From Helopsaltes ochotensis (taxonomy: Eukaryota > Chordata > Aves > Passeriformes > Locustellidae), in NCBI GenBank assembly GCA_013400155.1, contig VXBM01001197.1, positions 92,737-156,736 on the forward strand: a DNA stretch of 64,000 nucleotides. Reading direction: 5' to 3'. The position numbers were made by a program, and so were the translations under genes. Positions 30,300 to 44,070 of this stretch are shown piece by piece. Position 1 is the first letter of the stretch; every line of letters begins with the position of its first letter. Below the pieces are notes generated by a model that was given only the letters and a program-made list of their open reading frames with translations, was not told the DNA's origin and ran no database searches.

Positions 30300-31890
30300 C
30301 AGGAGGAGTCCCCACCTCCAGGGGAGAGCTTTCACTTCCTCTCTCCCTCCTGTTTGGAGGGGATGTCAGTTTAGTGTGTTCTGACCAACCGAATTGATAC
30401 GTGCCAACCGAAATTGCCAATGGGAGTGGAAATCTGGTGCCCTCCAGGTATTTGTATGAGGGGAAATGGGTGGAGTGGAGCTGAGACATCATGATTGTGT
30501 TCTGCCATGTGCAATGGAGCACAAAAAGTTCTTTTCACATTTAAATCCCTCCTAAATAATTGTTTTGTCATGGCAAATTCAGTGCTTCCTGCATTTGGGG
30601 CTGTTCTTACAGGAGTTTGCTAAGTCAGCAGAGTGATCCCTTTGATCCTGCTTCTCAGCCTTTGTGGCAGGAATGTCTTTCTTTTCATAATGCTCTTCTG
30701 GCAGGAGCCTCTGCTGGATTAATGCTACTGGCTGTTTGATGGAAAGTAAGAAAAGTGACCATGAGGTGTCCAAGGGCACATGAATGTTCAGTGAGCTGCG
30801 GGGTGATCATGAATATGAAAATATAAATATACCAAATAGGATTTGGGATTGGGTTTATGCCCTAACCCTTTCATCATTGAAATACCTCGGAGTGATATGC
30901 TTATAGTCTGTAGCATATAAGAATTTGTACTTTGGAGCTGGGAACTCACCACTGTGTCTGCTAAATAGTTTGCTGTTACAAAATAAGAAATCTGATTTCT
31001 GTATTTGGTACTTTTTATAAAACAGATCTAAAGATCAAATGTAGCGCTTCTGGTTGCAGGTTTGGGCATGGAAACCCTCCTAAGCCAGTATATTTTTCTT
31101 TTGAAGTTATTTCGATAAATGGAAAATCATTTTTCCTTTGTCCTGGCTTAATTATATCATTGGATTTATCAACTGAAATGTGTTAATTTTTGATTTATCC
31201 GCACCCAGGAGCATGGGGTGCTTTTGGGGCAGAAAAGAGCGGAAGATCAAAGGTGTAAGTAGAGCATTTCTGTGGAAATGCACTGATAGCCTGGTCTCAG
31301 TGACTCGGGGCAGTGAAAGCAGAGGATTAGTTCTTTGGCAGCTGTTTATGTACAGTACATAGCTCTGGACAGGTGAGGTTTCATAGGGAAGAGCTTTGTA
31401 TGTTTATGTTCTCAAGAGGAAAATGTAAACTCCTGGGACTGAGAATCCAGGTGTGGCACAGGGGCCTCGCTCTGGGACAGGGGAACATTATTGGCACAGA
31501 AAGGTTTTTGAGAGAGAGGGAGATCATTTCAAATATATTCTTATGATAAAATATCTTGGCTTGCTGTAGTCCCCAGTGACAATCATTCACAGACTGTGAA
31601 AAATAGGCTTTTTCAATTTATTTTTTCATGTTGATATAGTATGAAAAGCATATTGACACCTCATTTATTTGAAAATCAGGTCTTAATGAAGTGAAGCTGC
31701 TTTATGTTTGAGTGGGAGTTCACATTCAGAAAAGGTGTGCTGAACTGATGTCTTAATGCATTTTAAAAATCTAATACTTCCATTTTTATCTGTGTTGAAA
31801 GCAATTATACCAGGCTGATTTGATTTTCTTTCATTAAGGTACTTAGTCACTAGGTAAGTAAACCCAAAGTCTTCTATGTTGTGACTTACA
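30300..31890. other. Spacer between KRT12 and KRT20
   Basis: About 1.6 kb with no gene that I can support. It should contain the KRT12 upstream control region, but I cannot assign individual sites with confidence. Confidence 0.5.
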
Positions 31891-31894
31891 GATT

Positions 31895-31900
31895 TTTATT
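31895..31900 (-). terminator. KRT20: Candidate KRT20 poly(A) signal
   Basis: Minus-strand AATAAA, about 158 nt beyond the KRT20 stop codon. Confidence 0.6.
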
Positions 31901-32057
31901 AATGCTCCCCAACAAAAGAAACAATAACAGATTTGATATTTTGTCATTTTTTTAATCCTTCTGGAGTTTAGGGTGTATTAGATAAGATTCTTTATGAATC
32001 TTTTAGTTTTGGCACCAGCTCCAGGGAGCTCAGAGGCATCTTTTCTGCTGGTGCCAT

Positions 32058-35000
32058 TTACATCTTCTCTTCAACCTCTCTGATCTCAGAGGAGACAACC
32101 TTGCCATCAACCACCTCCTCAACTATTGTCTTGATCTTCTTGAGTTTACTTGATTCTGTTAAGGAAATGGAAAAGAGAAGTCATTTACTGCAGTGTGCAT
32201 TGACAGAGTAATATTGCTGCAGTAGTTGCAGTTGATGAGGAAACATCTAAAAGCATCTTGATTCCACAGGTCCTTGAGGTAAACTTTTGGTGTGTGCAGG
32301 GTGTGGCTTCTCCTCTTTTGGATATTGAGTATGTTGCCCACAGACTGTAGTGGACACTGGGTTCAATAACACTCTAGCTCTCTTGATAGTTTTGCTTCAG
32401 TTTAGCACAGACTTGTAGACCTAAAACCTTGGAATAGACTTACACCAAATTGGAAATCTTTGCTATAGAGCTGGGTATGTTACTTGGGAGCTTCAGTGTC
32501 CCTGTGCAGCCAGCAGGGAGAAGCAGATGCTTCTGCAGCTCTCCAGAGGGGAATTCAGTAACTCTCTCTTGTACTCTTGGCTCTCTGAGGACTTGCAGAA
32601 TCACAAACTGGGTAAAGTGAGTCTGTGATTTTACACTGGGCACCTGAATTGTATATAGAAATCTAGGTCCTATAAGTCCTTATAGGGTAAGCATACAGTT
32701 CATTGCCTTCTTGATGTGAGATTCTACTGGCTGATTATTTGCTCTGAAGCTGTTATTTTATATCAGGCTACTTCATTCCATAACATTTCAATAGGCAGCC
32801 ATCAAAACAGAAAGAAGTTGGTGGGACATACCTTTTTCAGCCTCTGTTACCGTCAATTCCATAATCCTGTTCAAATTATAAATTAGAAAATGTAAATATG
32901 TGGCAACATGTGTTGAAGAAACATCCTTGTGCATTTCCTATGTGTTTGATCAGGACAGCTAATCCCCTTTCATGAAGATATTTAATCAGGAGATAACTCA
33001 GTAAAACGAGTTCTCTCAGTTAAAGTGGAACTTGCTAGGTATAGCAAACTTGCTTGCTTGGTGCAGTTAATCTGCAGACTCATCTCTGCCATGCCAGGAC
33101 TTCATCTCACCCAGATCTAGTTCCTGAGCTTGAACAGCTGAACAGGTAGAATCTGGAGGGAAGTTCCACTCTCTGCTTAACCCACACAGACAATTGAAAT
33201 TGAAAACTGCATTACTGGTAGATGTGAACATCTACCCAACTCCCCAGCTCACAGAATGACAATCTGTAGGCTGGGAGAGCCCACATCAAAATTCCTCCAG
33301 CTTCAGCAGCCCGACCTGAACAGCAGCGTGCTCTGATTCTGTGGCTGACAACTGGGCAATGGGCTTCCCCACCCAAAAGCAGTTGGAGAGAGGCGGATTT
33401 GACACAAAACCCAAACCAATACGCAAAGCCATGTGTGTGCTCACCCGCTTTCCTCTCCCTCCAGCAGCCTGCGGTACGTGGCGATCTCCATCTCCAGGCG
33501 AGTCTTGACATCCAGCAGGATGCTGTACTCACTGTTCTGAGCCTCCATGTCAGCTCGGAGCTGCCTCAGCTGAGCCTCCAGATGGGCAATTGCTCCCTGT
33601 ATCTGTTCAAGCTGGTAACTGTACCGTGCTTCTGTTTCAGCCACAGTGCCTTCCAGGGTCTGTTTCTATAGTCCATGGGAAGAACAGTGACATATTATTC
33701 AGAGGATACATTTTTTCTGTTAAAATAACATTTTGATTGTAAAGCCCCTCATTTCTCTATTTATCTGTGTAACTCTCTGCTATCCACAGTCCTTATTTTG
33801 CTTTGTTTTTTACCATGGTGAGCAGGGACTGTAATTCCAGCTCCAGGTTCTGGAAGATCTGTCTCCGTTCCGTGATCTCTTTCCTTTGGACCTCCAGCCG
33901 TTCAATATTGAGGGCAACTTCCTGGTTCAGTTCTGCTGTCTGGAATGAGGAATGGAGAGACTGTGAACTGCAGCCAGGCACGACCGAGATTCTTGCTCGT
34001 GTTTAAGCAGTTGACTTTACCTGCTTTTCAAAATGTTCTTTGGCTTCTTGGCGGTTCTTTTCTGCCATTTCTTCATATTGCTTTCTCATGTTTTCCATAA
34101 TAGCTGCGAGATTGACGCCAGGAGCAGCATCCACCGCCACGCTCACAGAGCCGCTGGCCTCTCTGCGCAGCCTGGCACAGTCCTGCAGCAATGGGGACTG
34201 TGTTAGCACCAGCTGCAGGGAGCTGTCACTCCTGGGCATCGGACACAAACTCAACATCCACACACAGAGGACTAATCCTTAATAGCACCTTGTGGCAAGA
34301 CAACTTAATCACCTTGTAAATACTGTTTAGTGCACCTCATCTTAGAAGGGTTTGCTTACTTTATAGCAATAAATGTTATATCATAGATAAATGTGTCATA
34401 AAAATGATTTCCTCAGAACTGGCCCTGTGGAATGAGGGCAGAAGTCATGGCTCCCATTTGTGTACTTTTTGGGGTAGCAATTCCTGAACTCTAAATTTTT
34501 CTTTGAAAAAACTTTCACTCCTTCATTCCTGGAATGGAGGATTGTTCAGCCTTTGATCCCCGACAGCTTGAATGTCCCTTAGGGCCACACATGGTTATGC
34601 TGCTTCTGGGAAGGACAGAAATGCTTCCTAGGGAAGTTGTTTGTGTTTGCCACTCCAAACCCCTCTCCCTGGCAGTGCTCAGCTGCTCTCACCTCCTCGT
34701 GGTTCTTCCTGAGGAAAACGAGTTCCTCGGTGAGATTCTCAATCTGGGACTCCAGGTCAGCTTTTGTCAGAGTCAGGTCATCACGGACACGCAGCAGCCC
34801 GGTGATGTCGCTCTCCACACTCTGCCTGAGCAGGTGTTCATTCTCAAACCTGTACAATACAGTGCCTTTTGTCATCGTTGAAATGCAACAGTTTGGAGTA
34901 AATGTTAGAATCAGTAACTACCACAGTCATAGTGAAAATTTCATTAAACTTAAAGTTGGAAAATGTTCACTTCTTGGCACTGATTCCAATAAGTGGAAGC

Positions 35001-36326
35001 TTTCCTAAATAAAAGGAGCATGAAAGAGCATTGATACAAAATCATGGAACTTACTTCAGCCTAAAGTCATCAGCAGCCAGCTGGGCATTGTCGATCTGCA
35101 GGACAAGCCTGGAATTTTCCATCTGGGCAGCAGCAATCTAAAGGGAATGGTGGGCAAGCAGTTAAACTTTGCACAGAAATTCACACATGATCCTTTCCTT
35201 GGAATGAATACTGTCAGGAAGCTTCATCCTCCTTCACTTCAGCTGTCTGTTGGTCAGCTGGCTTTAAGCCAATCCCATCTGAAGTGCATGAAAGGAATTA
35301 AGGATGTCCAAGACAAATTGTGCTGCCATAAAAGAAATGTATCAAATAGTTGGGATGAATTGCTCTCTAAAGGGATCTGCTTTTAAATGTTGGGAAGTAG
35401 AACTAATAAAAAATAAAAGGGAAAAGTCTGAAGGAAGTTCTGGAAACATGATTTGACAAACCTGTCGGTTGATTGTTGGGAATATTTCATTGTTTCTAGT
35501 AGTAATTTACTATTTTAATAGTGGTCTTTAATTATTTTTCTGAGTGTTTGCCCTTCTTTTCTGAAAAACCACTTTGAAATAGACTGTTGCTAAACTATAT
35601 TTAAATATGTAGATTGCCATTAGTACTTTCTCTAATTAAAGCCACCTAAGGCAAATATCATAGAACTAGTTAACTTTGAACCACAGATTTTTCAGGTATG
35701 AGATTACTCACAACTGCAGGCATATATCTGGTATTACAAATGATCTAAAATCAGTCACTAATTTGTAGCTGATCAAAAATAAACTTTTTCTTCCCAGCTA
35801 GGCCAATTACAATTTGGAGAAGTACATTTTCTACAACAGATTATTCTCTATCTCACTGATAATTGCAATCCCTATATTTATGGAGGACTTGATGATCTCT
35901 TACCTTATTTCGGAGTTCTTCAATCGTTTTGAAGTAGGAGCTGTAGTCCTGCCCTACGCTTACGGTGTTGTTCTCGTACCATTCCCTGATCTGCATCTCA
36001 ATCAGGGAGTTGGACTTCTCCAGCGAGCGCACCCTCTCCAGGTACGCAGCCAAGCGATCGTTCAGGTTTTGCATAGTCGATTTCTCGTTGCCAGCCAGCA
36101 GCACATCGCTCCCAGTGATGCTGAGCTGGAGGCTCCCTCTGAGGCCTTGGCCGGAGCTGGTGCTGGTCGATATGCGGGTGCCAGAGCCCCCGGCTCCCCC
36201 GTAGACGCTGGGTGCCTGGATCTTCTGGATGGACATTTTCCTGCTGGTCACGCTACTGACACTAGGTGCAGAAGGCTGGACACGGCTGCTCGTACCCCAC
36301 TGGATGCTGCGGGTAGAGAATGACAT
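32058..36326 (-). CDS. KRT20: KRT20, type I keratin
   Basis: Type I keratin; mammalian KRT20 marks gut, urothelial and Merkel cells. Exons: 36326-35904, 35137-35055, 34849-34693, 34182-34021, 33939-33814, 33665-33445, 32866-32832, 32155-32058; 1305 nt, 434 aa (human 424). Exons 2-6 have exactly the family sizes 83, 157, 162, 126 and 221 nt, and all joins keep frame. The head (about 82 aa) lacks glycine loops and has [16 protein letters not shown], as in human KRT20. The rod opens [20 protein letters not shown] and closes [10 protein letters not shown]. The short tail ends [19 protein letters not shown] then REVEEKM, again KRT20-like. Exon 7 codes for only about 12 residues. A TATA box lies about 90 bp upstream. 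The neighbours KRT12 and KRT23 agree with mammalian order. Confidence 0.94.
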
Positions 36327-36414
36327 TTGTGCTCTTTGTCTTCTGGACTGAAGCACGTAAATCAGCAGAGACAGAGAGGGCAGTGAGGAGCTGAGTGCAC
36401 TGTGCACTGTGCAC

Positions 36415-36421
36415 CTTTATA
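36415..36421 (-). promoter_or_regulatory. KRT20: TATA box of KRT20
   Basis: TATAAAG inside the self-complementary CCTTTATAAAGG, about 90 bp upstream of the KRT20 ATG. Between it and the gene lies a small direct repeat of the TGCACTG type (about 36395-36413), which may affect the initiation region. Confidence 0.75.
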
Positions 36422-37701
36422 AAGGTCCAAGAGGAAGCACAGTGGCTGGAAACCCCACCTATGTTGACGCAGAGTGTCACTGGTATCAGCACAAAGAGCA
36501 CACAGGATATTGCTCCCCCTCCCCATAATTAGAAGGGGTTCTCCGTCTGTTCGTCTGTGTTTGAGGAACACTCCCTGGGTAGTTTGCTTGCTTTGTTATT
36601 CTGTATAACAGATAAACAAAAAATGATCTCTTGAATCATTTATAACCATGTACCTGCAGCCAATCCTCTCTGTAGCCCTTTGGAACAAATGAGTAGGTTC
36701 TTAGCCCACTGTGCAGGGCATGAATTTAAAATGAGAGTTGCCTGTATGCGACAAGAGACTTAAAATATTTATATTTCTGTTGAGTAAGCAATAACTTGGG
36801 CCTCAGGACAGTCTAGAACAGTGTATAAATTATTAGAAAGGAGGCAGCTGTACTACCATGTGAATTCAATGCATAGTAAGCACAAACCAACATCTGCACT
36901 ACCAGTGAAGAGTGGAGGCTGTTGCCATCAGCTTGGATTGAATGTACATTCATCTGGTATTAGAAAACCCTTGCAAGTGGAATTTGAGCTTTCAGTACAG
37001 CTGAGATTGAGTGGGAAGGGTATTTCTTTGTCCCTAAGTGAGGCAGGAGGAATGACAATATTGGAAACCTTCACAGCCCACTGTGTTTCACATGTGAGAT
37101 GCTGCAGTCCATAGAGAAGTGTTGAGTTCCAGCTTCCAGCAGAACAAGCCTCCAGCCCTCCTGTGTGCTGAAGTTGAAGCAAAACAAGTTTCCCTCCTGC
37201 CTCATCAGAGACCACCAAATAACAAGTGCCATGCTGGGGGGGTCTGTCCCTAGCCCAGGGTCTGTGGTCATTAACAGGAAACCAGCTGCCTTTCCATGGC
37301 ATGAAGAGACTCAACAATCCTACTGCTGAGCATGTGGAGGAGGCTCCTGGGCTGACTGTGCTGTACACTGGATGCAGAAAGTGCATGGAGAATTGGTAAA
37401 GAGAGGGAAGAACCTGATTGCTGAGGAGTTGTTAGTGCTGCAGGAGAGTGGGTGGCAGGTGTGTGTTGGGACAGTGTGGAGGTGCAGCTCCTGGGGCATC
37501 GCACTGACAGTGCCTGTGTGCGTTACTGATGTTATCAGGTAGAACAATGAGCACACATGGCTTGTGTTAGTGAGAGCAGCTGCTGTATGTACTGATCTCC
37601 CACCTTGGGGCAAGGAAATTGGTGAGACACAGAGCTGTGGAGGCATTGAACTGTGTATTGGAGGCACCTTCAGCTTTCTGAGAGCACCCAGCCCAGAACA
37701 G

Positions 37702-37723
37702 TTGGATATTAGGGAATATCCAA
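37702..37723. repeat. Perfect 9-bp inverted repeat
   Basis: TTGGATATT and AATATCCAA separated by AGGG. AT-rich, intergenic, no known site matched. Confidence 0.8.
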
Positions 37724-40700
37724 TATATTAGAGAATCAGTACTGCCAAGGTTTTAAGTTACTGTGCTAGGGATTAGTCTAACTGGTCTTGGCTCAAGACA
37801 GAGAGTTAAACTGAAACACAGCTTCTAAACCAAAGCAATCAGTGTGCAGGGCAGGATTTTTTTTTTCTAGGAGGATGCTGTGGAGTGTCTTTGGACCTTG
37901 AACTTCTTTGGGTGTAACTTGTAATAAAAAACCCTTTATGAGATGTGAAACCAAAGTACAGTGGCCATGACATTTGGTGTGTCACTACAGAGACTCTGGG
38001 TGGGTAGTCTTTTGTCCGTTGAAATTATTCAGGCCGAGTAAGAATTCCTCATTTTAGTAGAGCAGAGTCTACACCTTTAGACTGTAAGAGGAGTACAGAA
38101 GAGATCCTGTTATTCTTACATCCCTTGGCTCTATGTCTCACTGCCTTGATCTCTGCAGGATTGTGTGGCAGTCTATTTAAGAGCAAAGATTATGCTTTGT
38201 CTTCTCAGTATTAAAATTAGTTTCCATGTTATCTTGGTGATTTTTTTCTAAACATCATTTGGAGGTTCTATTTTTTTCAATTAGTGAACAAATGAAAACA
38301 GAAGTCAGTGATCTGAATTAAGGTGAGCATCAGGCTTAGGTCAGACATTTGCCCTGTGTAATGGCTCTGCTGCTTTTGTTCAACCTGAACCTCCAGCAAT
38401 TATTTTCCTCTAGACTATTCAGCAGAAGCATCCAAGATGTATGCAATAGGAAGCAAGGAGCAATAATGGCATCATGTAAATCTGACGTGAAAAGATACAA
38501 GGCTGAATTTTCTTAGTGTTCTTTTTATTCTCATCCCTCAGTTGTTTACTGCGAATTTCTCTGGCCTTTCCATCTTATATATGCTTCTATCCTCCCCCAA
38601 AAGCCAGAATATTTGCAAGAATACTTGCCAGCATCACGATAGATTCACATCAGAGGTGGGGTTTGCTCCTGGTTTTGGTTCAGGACATTTTTTTCCATGA
38701 AACGGATCTTGACTGGTTCTATCAATCACCGGAAAGAGCCAGAGGGAGCCCTGAAGCTGCAGCCATGGCAGTGAGGGGAGGGTGAGGCCCCAGACGGCTT
38801 GGAGGGCGAGGGGCTCCTCAAGGTGCCAGCTGGGAGTGGCCTCGGCGTCCTCCACCCCTGGACTATGCCCAGGAATTATCTGCAACAACATGCACTGCCT
38901 CATTTTATTTATTTATTTTTATTTTATTGGTTGTAAGAGTAAGTTATCTAAACAGATGTTGGGCAACCTAAAAATCTATTGTCCAGCACTGCAGTTTTGG
39001 TCAGCTTTGAAGAAATGCTGTAACAGTTTGCTGGTGCTTTAGCTCAGCAGAGCAGTTTCAGTTCCAGACCCAGTTGTGGGAGCGGTAGAGGACAGTCTGT
39101 GGGTTCACAGGTAGCACTTCCCTCCAGTGACATGCTTGGTCAGAATAGACTGCCTATAGACATCATAAAACATTTATTGCAACACTAATGAATTGTTTGA
39201 TTTCATGAAGAAATGTCGCCTGTGTGACAGAAGTTTAATGTGCATTAAAGGGCCATGGAGATAAGTTCTGATAACGTGGATACCATTCCATCTGACTCAC
39301 CTGTGCTAACTAGCCATGGGCAACCAGTCTGGAGAGTTCAAGGAAAAAAGACACACCCAGCTGTGGGTCTGCGTTTTTGCTGCCTTGGGGTGGAACAGAT
39401 ACTTTTCTTTTGGCAGACATAGAGACTGAAATAAAGTGAAGTCTTTTAGTTCAGTCTGCAGAGATGATCCAATCTAGGAGTGAAATCCAACACTCTTCTG
39501 TTGGTCCCTGTGTTTGCATTAACATCATAAGAGTTTGATTCTCAAAGATCTACACTACAGTCCTGAAAGGACATCTCTGTGCAAAGTGCATTCAAGAGAG
39601 ATGCATTCTGTGTTCCATGTTCCAGCCTTATTCCAGTATTCAATATTTCTGGATCTGAGATATTCCCCTCCTTCTTCTCTTAACTACCTTTGCACCTCCT
39701 GTTAATGCCAATCCTGGTGAAGCCTGCTCTCTCCAAAGAGCAAAGCAGGGTGTTTTGTGCTTTGCTGAATGGGATCAGAGGAGAGAAAGTTCTGGATGAT
39801 GTCACCAACTCAGCTGGATTCACCTAAGCCCTGAACATTTGCAGCTCAAGATCTTACACTGTCTGCCTCACGTAATTTTTTCCCCTCATTTCCCTCTCCT
39901 TTTTATCTTTTGTCCAATGAAAATATCTCAATCATCAAACCACTGCACCTTATTTCTTTCTGCTTGGAGCTTTGACCAGAGGGGTAAGTTAAAACATTAC
40001 TTTGCATATTTATGGTACTTAGAGAGGTGTTCCAGCTGCTGGAGTGGTGCGTGAGGCAGTGTGTGGGTTCCATCCCTCCCCAGCCACAGGTGGAAAATGA
40101 AAGTCAGGAGCTGCCTTTCCTGTCTCAGCTGCTCTCCTCAAACAGAATCAGATCTCAGTGCCAACGAAAACAGCTCCAGGCCACACAAACGAACCTTCTC
40201 TTTTTTTCTTCCCCAAAAGTGCCATTAAGATCAGCTCTAACACAGGACCGCTGGCAGATCTCTCTCCCTTGGAAAAACCCTGCGCAACTGAAGTGGCAGG
40301 GGAATGAGAAAACCATCGAACTGGAGAGAATTGCAGCCTACTGTCTCTCTCAGTTCCATAATGCTGGAGCAATTCAGTATCCATGAAAAATATTGCATAT
40401 TTTTATGATTCAGGAGGCAAATACAATTTACATATATGGCCCTGTGCAAATATAGGTACACACTGATCATACACTGTAAAAGATATGTACAAACACAGTG
40501 GGCAAGTGTTTGCATGTGTTCATATCTGTGTAGACTTTTTGCTAACTTAAAAAAAAAAAAAAAGTTTTTACGGTTCTGGGGATCTCACTTGTGTCACACT
40601 TGGAGCCCCCAAATCAGAAGAAAAACCTCATTTTTTCCCAGGGTAAAATTGCACTCGTAATGCCAGAAGGTGCCTGGGCAGAGGCACAGCTGCAGCTTCT

Positions 40701-40979
40701 TGTTTGGGGACTGCTCTGAAATATCATCCTTTCCGTGCAACCCAGCGATCCCACGGCATCCCCACTGCCGGGGTTTATACAACCAGGAGCAAGCTATGGG
40801 CTGCTTGGAACCGAAAATACCCTCCCAAGCGTCAAGATCTGTGTCAGGAGAGCAGATACTAAAACTGCAAAATAAAGGAAACAGGCCGAAAATCCTTCTC
40901 CATACTCCCCTGGAGGAAATCTGGCACTGTTAGTAACGTTCATTGCACAAACACTGCAGCAGAAATTTCCAGTTAGGAG

Positions 40980-41130
40980 TTGTTCCCCAGGCGCAGGAGC
41001 CCCCCCGGAGGAGCGGCAGGAGCAGGGACAGGCACCGGGCTCCGTGCGGATCTGCCGGGTTGTCACTAGAGGCCACCACCGGCCTTCGGAACGGAGCTGC
41101 CTCCAGCCCTCCCCGTGCCGAGCACCGCGG
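40980..41130. other. Isolated GC-rich patch with a CTCF-like core
   Basis: A GC- and CpG-rich island of about 150 bp within AT-rich intergenic DNA between KRT20 and KRT23. Around 41062-41076 it contains TCACTAGAGGCCA, which resembles the CTCF core CCACTAGAGGGCA with about two mismatches. There is no keratin or other gene start beside it. It could be a regulatory element, boundary element or decayed repeat. Confidence 0.3.
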
Positions 41131-43849
41131 GAGAACCCGGAAAAAAGCTTACGGCTTACAGAACAAAATTTCCCGTGTTATCCACTTTTCTGGCCCTATA
41201 TCCACAGGAAAGTTAGTTCCATCGCTCTTGTGGCCAAACGTTTAGAGGAATATTTCTCTTCAGAGCCACCAACCATAATTAAGGAGTTCAATGCTGTGTA
41301 TGGAGTGGGCTTGGAAGCAATGGCAAGAAGAATGGGCTATCTTTCTAAATTCTGACATCTGAGGCTTTCAGGACAGGGGGTATTTATTGTCTTTTTGAAT
41401 TGCACCCTTTTATATGACTGATGCTTGAGTATCTTAATTTTTAGGCAGTGGTAGGCTGTAGACATTAAAGAAAAGGATTTTTTGATTGTGTTTTGAAGGT
41501 TTTTGTTCTGTACAGTAGCAGAGAAGGATACATTCTTAGAATGTCTTGAGACTGTCTCTTGTGAGATTAATGTGGAAGCAGAGCCTGGATGCTGGAACAG
41601 CTTTCAAAAATTAGTCATTTTTCTAATTAATAAGACATAAGAATGTGTTTTCTTTCCTGCACAGGTAACTTTGCAATTTCTGTCTGCTTGCAGCAACGTT
41701 ACAGGTTTTCTGCTTTGAAATTGTTCTGGCAAGAGTCACTCCCAGTTTTTTGTTTTGATGTTTTATTTTCTTATATGTTGGTTCAGGGGAGCAGAGCTGA
41801 GCCAAAGCTGGTACTTCTCTAAAGGCAGCACACCTTTAACTTCTGTTCTAAGGAAGAACTGTAGTTTGTAGCTACTTCAGCCTGTTTGTTTCTCCATTTC
41901 CCTGCCTGCTCCAGCTAATTATGCCTCTTAATTGTAACACATTTTTCCAAATTATATTCCTCATTTTTGTTGCTTTCTATAGAGCCTAATTACAGCCCGT
42001 CACATCGACTCCTTTGGACTTGTCCTTAGGACATTGGAAAGCCAAAAAATTTACCCCCAAAGTCTATATAGTTATTGAAAGTGTCTTTACCACAGCTGGT
42101 GTTATGATTTTATGCCTTTAAGGTTCTGATGCATATTCAGACATTCAAAAAGCACATTAACATGTCCAGAAGAAGCAGCCCTGCACCTGCCTCACCATTA
42201 GGTCATGTCTCGCTCTGGGAGTTCCTGCCATAGGGACATTTCAAACTGTCCGACATTGATGCTTCTGTTTCATGGAGTATTTTTACAGACATTTGGTTTG
42301 GGCCAGTCCTAGGCCAGGAACTCAAGTAGGTTATTTCAATATAGTCACACAATTAAAGATATCATAAAAGTACAGCTTGAAAAGAATCAAAAATTTTGCA
42401 GAGGGAGGAATGATGAAGAAACAACACATGGTAAAACTGTAGTTGGTATTTCACCAAGCCAAACGTCCAGGAGAGTCAATAATTAAGATTCATTTGCAGT
42501 ATAATAGGGGGGACATGGGGGGACAGGGGGTGCAGCCTCTCCAGCATTATTCTTTCTTTCCTTCCCTGTTTATAGATTCATCCTTTTTTCTAAATGATTC
42601 ATACGCAGGAACAGGCATCTCCTAGCAAAACTTTAGAAACCTTTATAGGTCAGGGTGTGGACATTGTGAAATGTTTTACCGGCTCTTCTACCTATTCTCT
42701 CTGCTTCAATAATCCATAGAACCTGTGGGTTTAGCAGTGCTATAAAGGCAAGATTTCTTTTCTTCTCTTTCTGAAATGACTTTGTTAATTTTGCATCCGC
42801 ATTAACCAGGAAGGCAGAAAGCAAAAATTCTCATTCTACAGATGTGGCTGTTGATAAATAAGGCTGAACCCCAGCAGTGTGGGGCCAGCTCCCCAGAAGA
42901 ATGTGTGATTAATAGCACAAACCATGACTGCATTACCTCATCGCACACTTCTTCCAGGGGATCAACACTTCACTTACCAAAGCTGCCTATTGTAATACAC
43001 CTTAATAAGTTTTAACATTTCTACAAGTGAAATGAGCTGTGACTCATGCCCAGGCTGGAGTGCAGTCAAGGCTCTTGGAATCATGCTGAGGATTATTCCG
43101 TGCAGGACTGCCTTAAATGGCAGGTGAAACTGCAAGGAGCCGGTTGTGAACGCTGATGGTTTCAGCCTCCTTTTATAGGCTGAGTTCCTGTATCTTGTTG
43201 GTTTGCAGAAGTATTGTTGCATCATTCACTTAGACTGAGAAATGCTGTTCTCTCCTGCTCATGTTTCTTTGCTATCCTTTTCCATTTATGGGAAATAGAA
43301 TTTATTAACTTGGAGGGTGTTGTTTTTAATGGTACTTCATATTTTTCAAATTGCATTTCTTTGTGCCTGGGTCTGTCGTTTTCTTGGTGTCGAAATGGCA
43401 CTTTGGTGTGTATGGAATACTGAAGGAGAACAAATAAGAGCTGGCAGAGTTCAATCAGTTTCAATACAATGAGCTAACAAAGTCACTTCTCAAGCCATAC
43501 ATCATCACAGTCCTGAATATTTCCTTCCCTTCAAGCACTGCTCTGCAATCAGAAGCAGCACCACCTGTGCTCTTAAAGTCTCCCAAATACTACAAAGCTG
43601 CCGGAGCTGCCAGCACTGGGTTCTGTACAGGACATTTCAGTCGGGCTGTTGGCACAGGTACATAGAAGAACATCATCAGAGTATGTGCAGGGTCCTGACC
43701 AGCCATAAACACTTGGAATGAATGAAGGGCATTATCTCTTCTGAGCCATCAGACACTGACAGGATTGCTGTGAGTGGGGAATGGCTCTTCAGGAAGTTGT
43801 ATTATCTAATAGCTGGGCTAAGTAGAAGCTGTGAAGTGATGGATTCTAA

Positions 43850-44044
43850 TATAGTGGCTCTCAGTGACTTTCTTTGCAGCCTTGAGCGAGTTATGTCATC
43901 TCTTTTTCCAATTTCTCAGGCAATAAAATGGGAATGATAATACTGCCCCCATTCATTATCTCCCTGACTTCATCTCTCAGCATGGTGTGAGAATGTGATG
44001 TTAACAGCGCATGCAAGTGGTAAGTATTAGCATCATTATTTATT
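43850..44044 (+). repeat. Ancient MIR/L2-like retroposon copy
   Basis: In plus orientation the phrases run in MIR order: AGTGACTTTCTTTGCAGCCTTGAGCGAGTTATG, CCAATTTCTCAGGC, AATAAAATGGGAATGATAAT, ACTG, then GTGTGAGAATG and AAGTGGTAAGTATTAG. They match the shared core and tail of MIR (CORE-SINE) and L2 elements with many changes. The copy is old and non-functional. Ends are approximate. Confidence 0.6.
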
Positions 44045-44070
44045 ATTTAGGGTGCAGACCCACCCTAAAT
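44045..44070. repeat. Perfect 10-bp inverted repeat
   Basis: ATTTAGGGTG and CACCCTAAAT separated by the six bases CAGACC. A further partial arm (CATTTAGGA) follows at once. It touches the end of the MIR/L2-like repeat. Confidence 0.8.

Noticed and set aside
29741..30397. Long plus-strand open frame (218 codons)
   Set aside because: It is the antisense shadow of the Gly/Ser repeats of the KRT12 head; its Gln/His/Ser-rich product reflects the repeated codons, not a gene.
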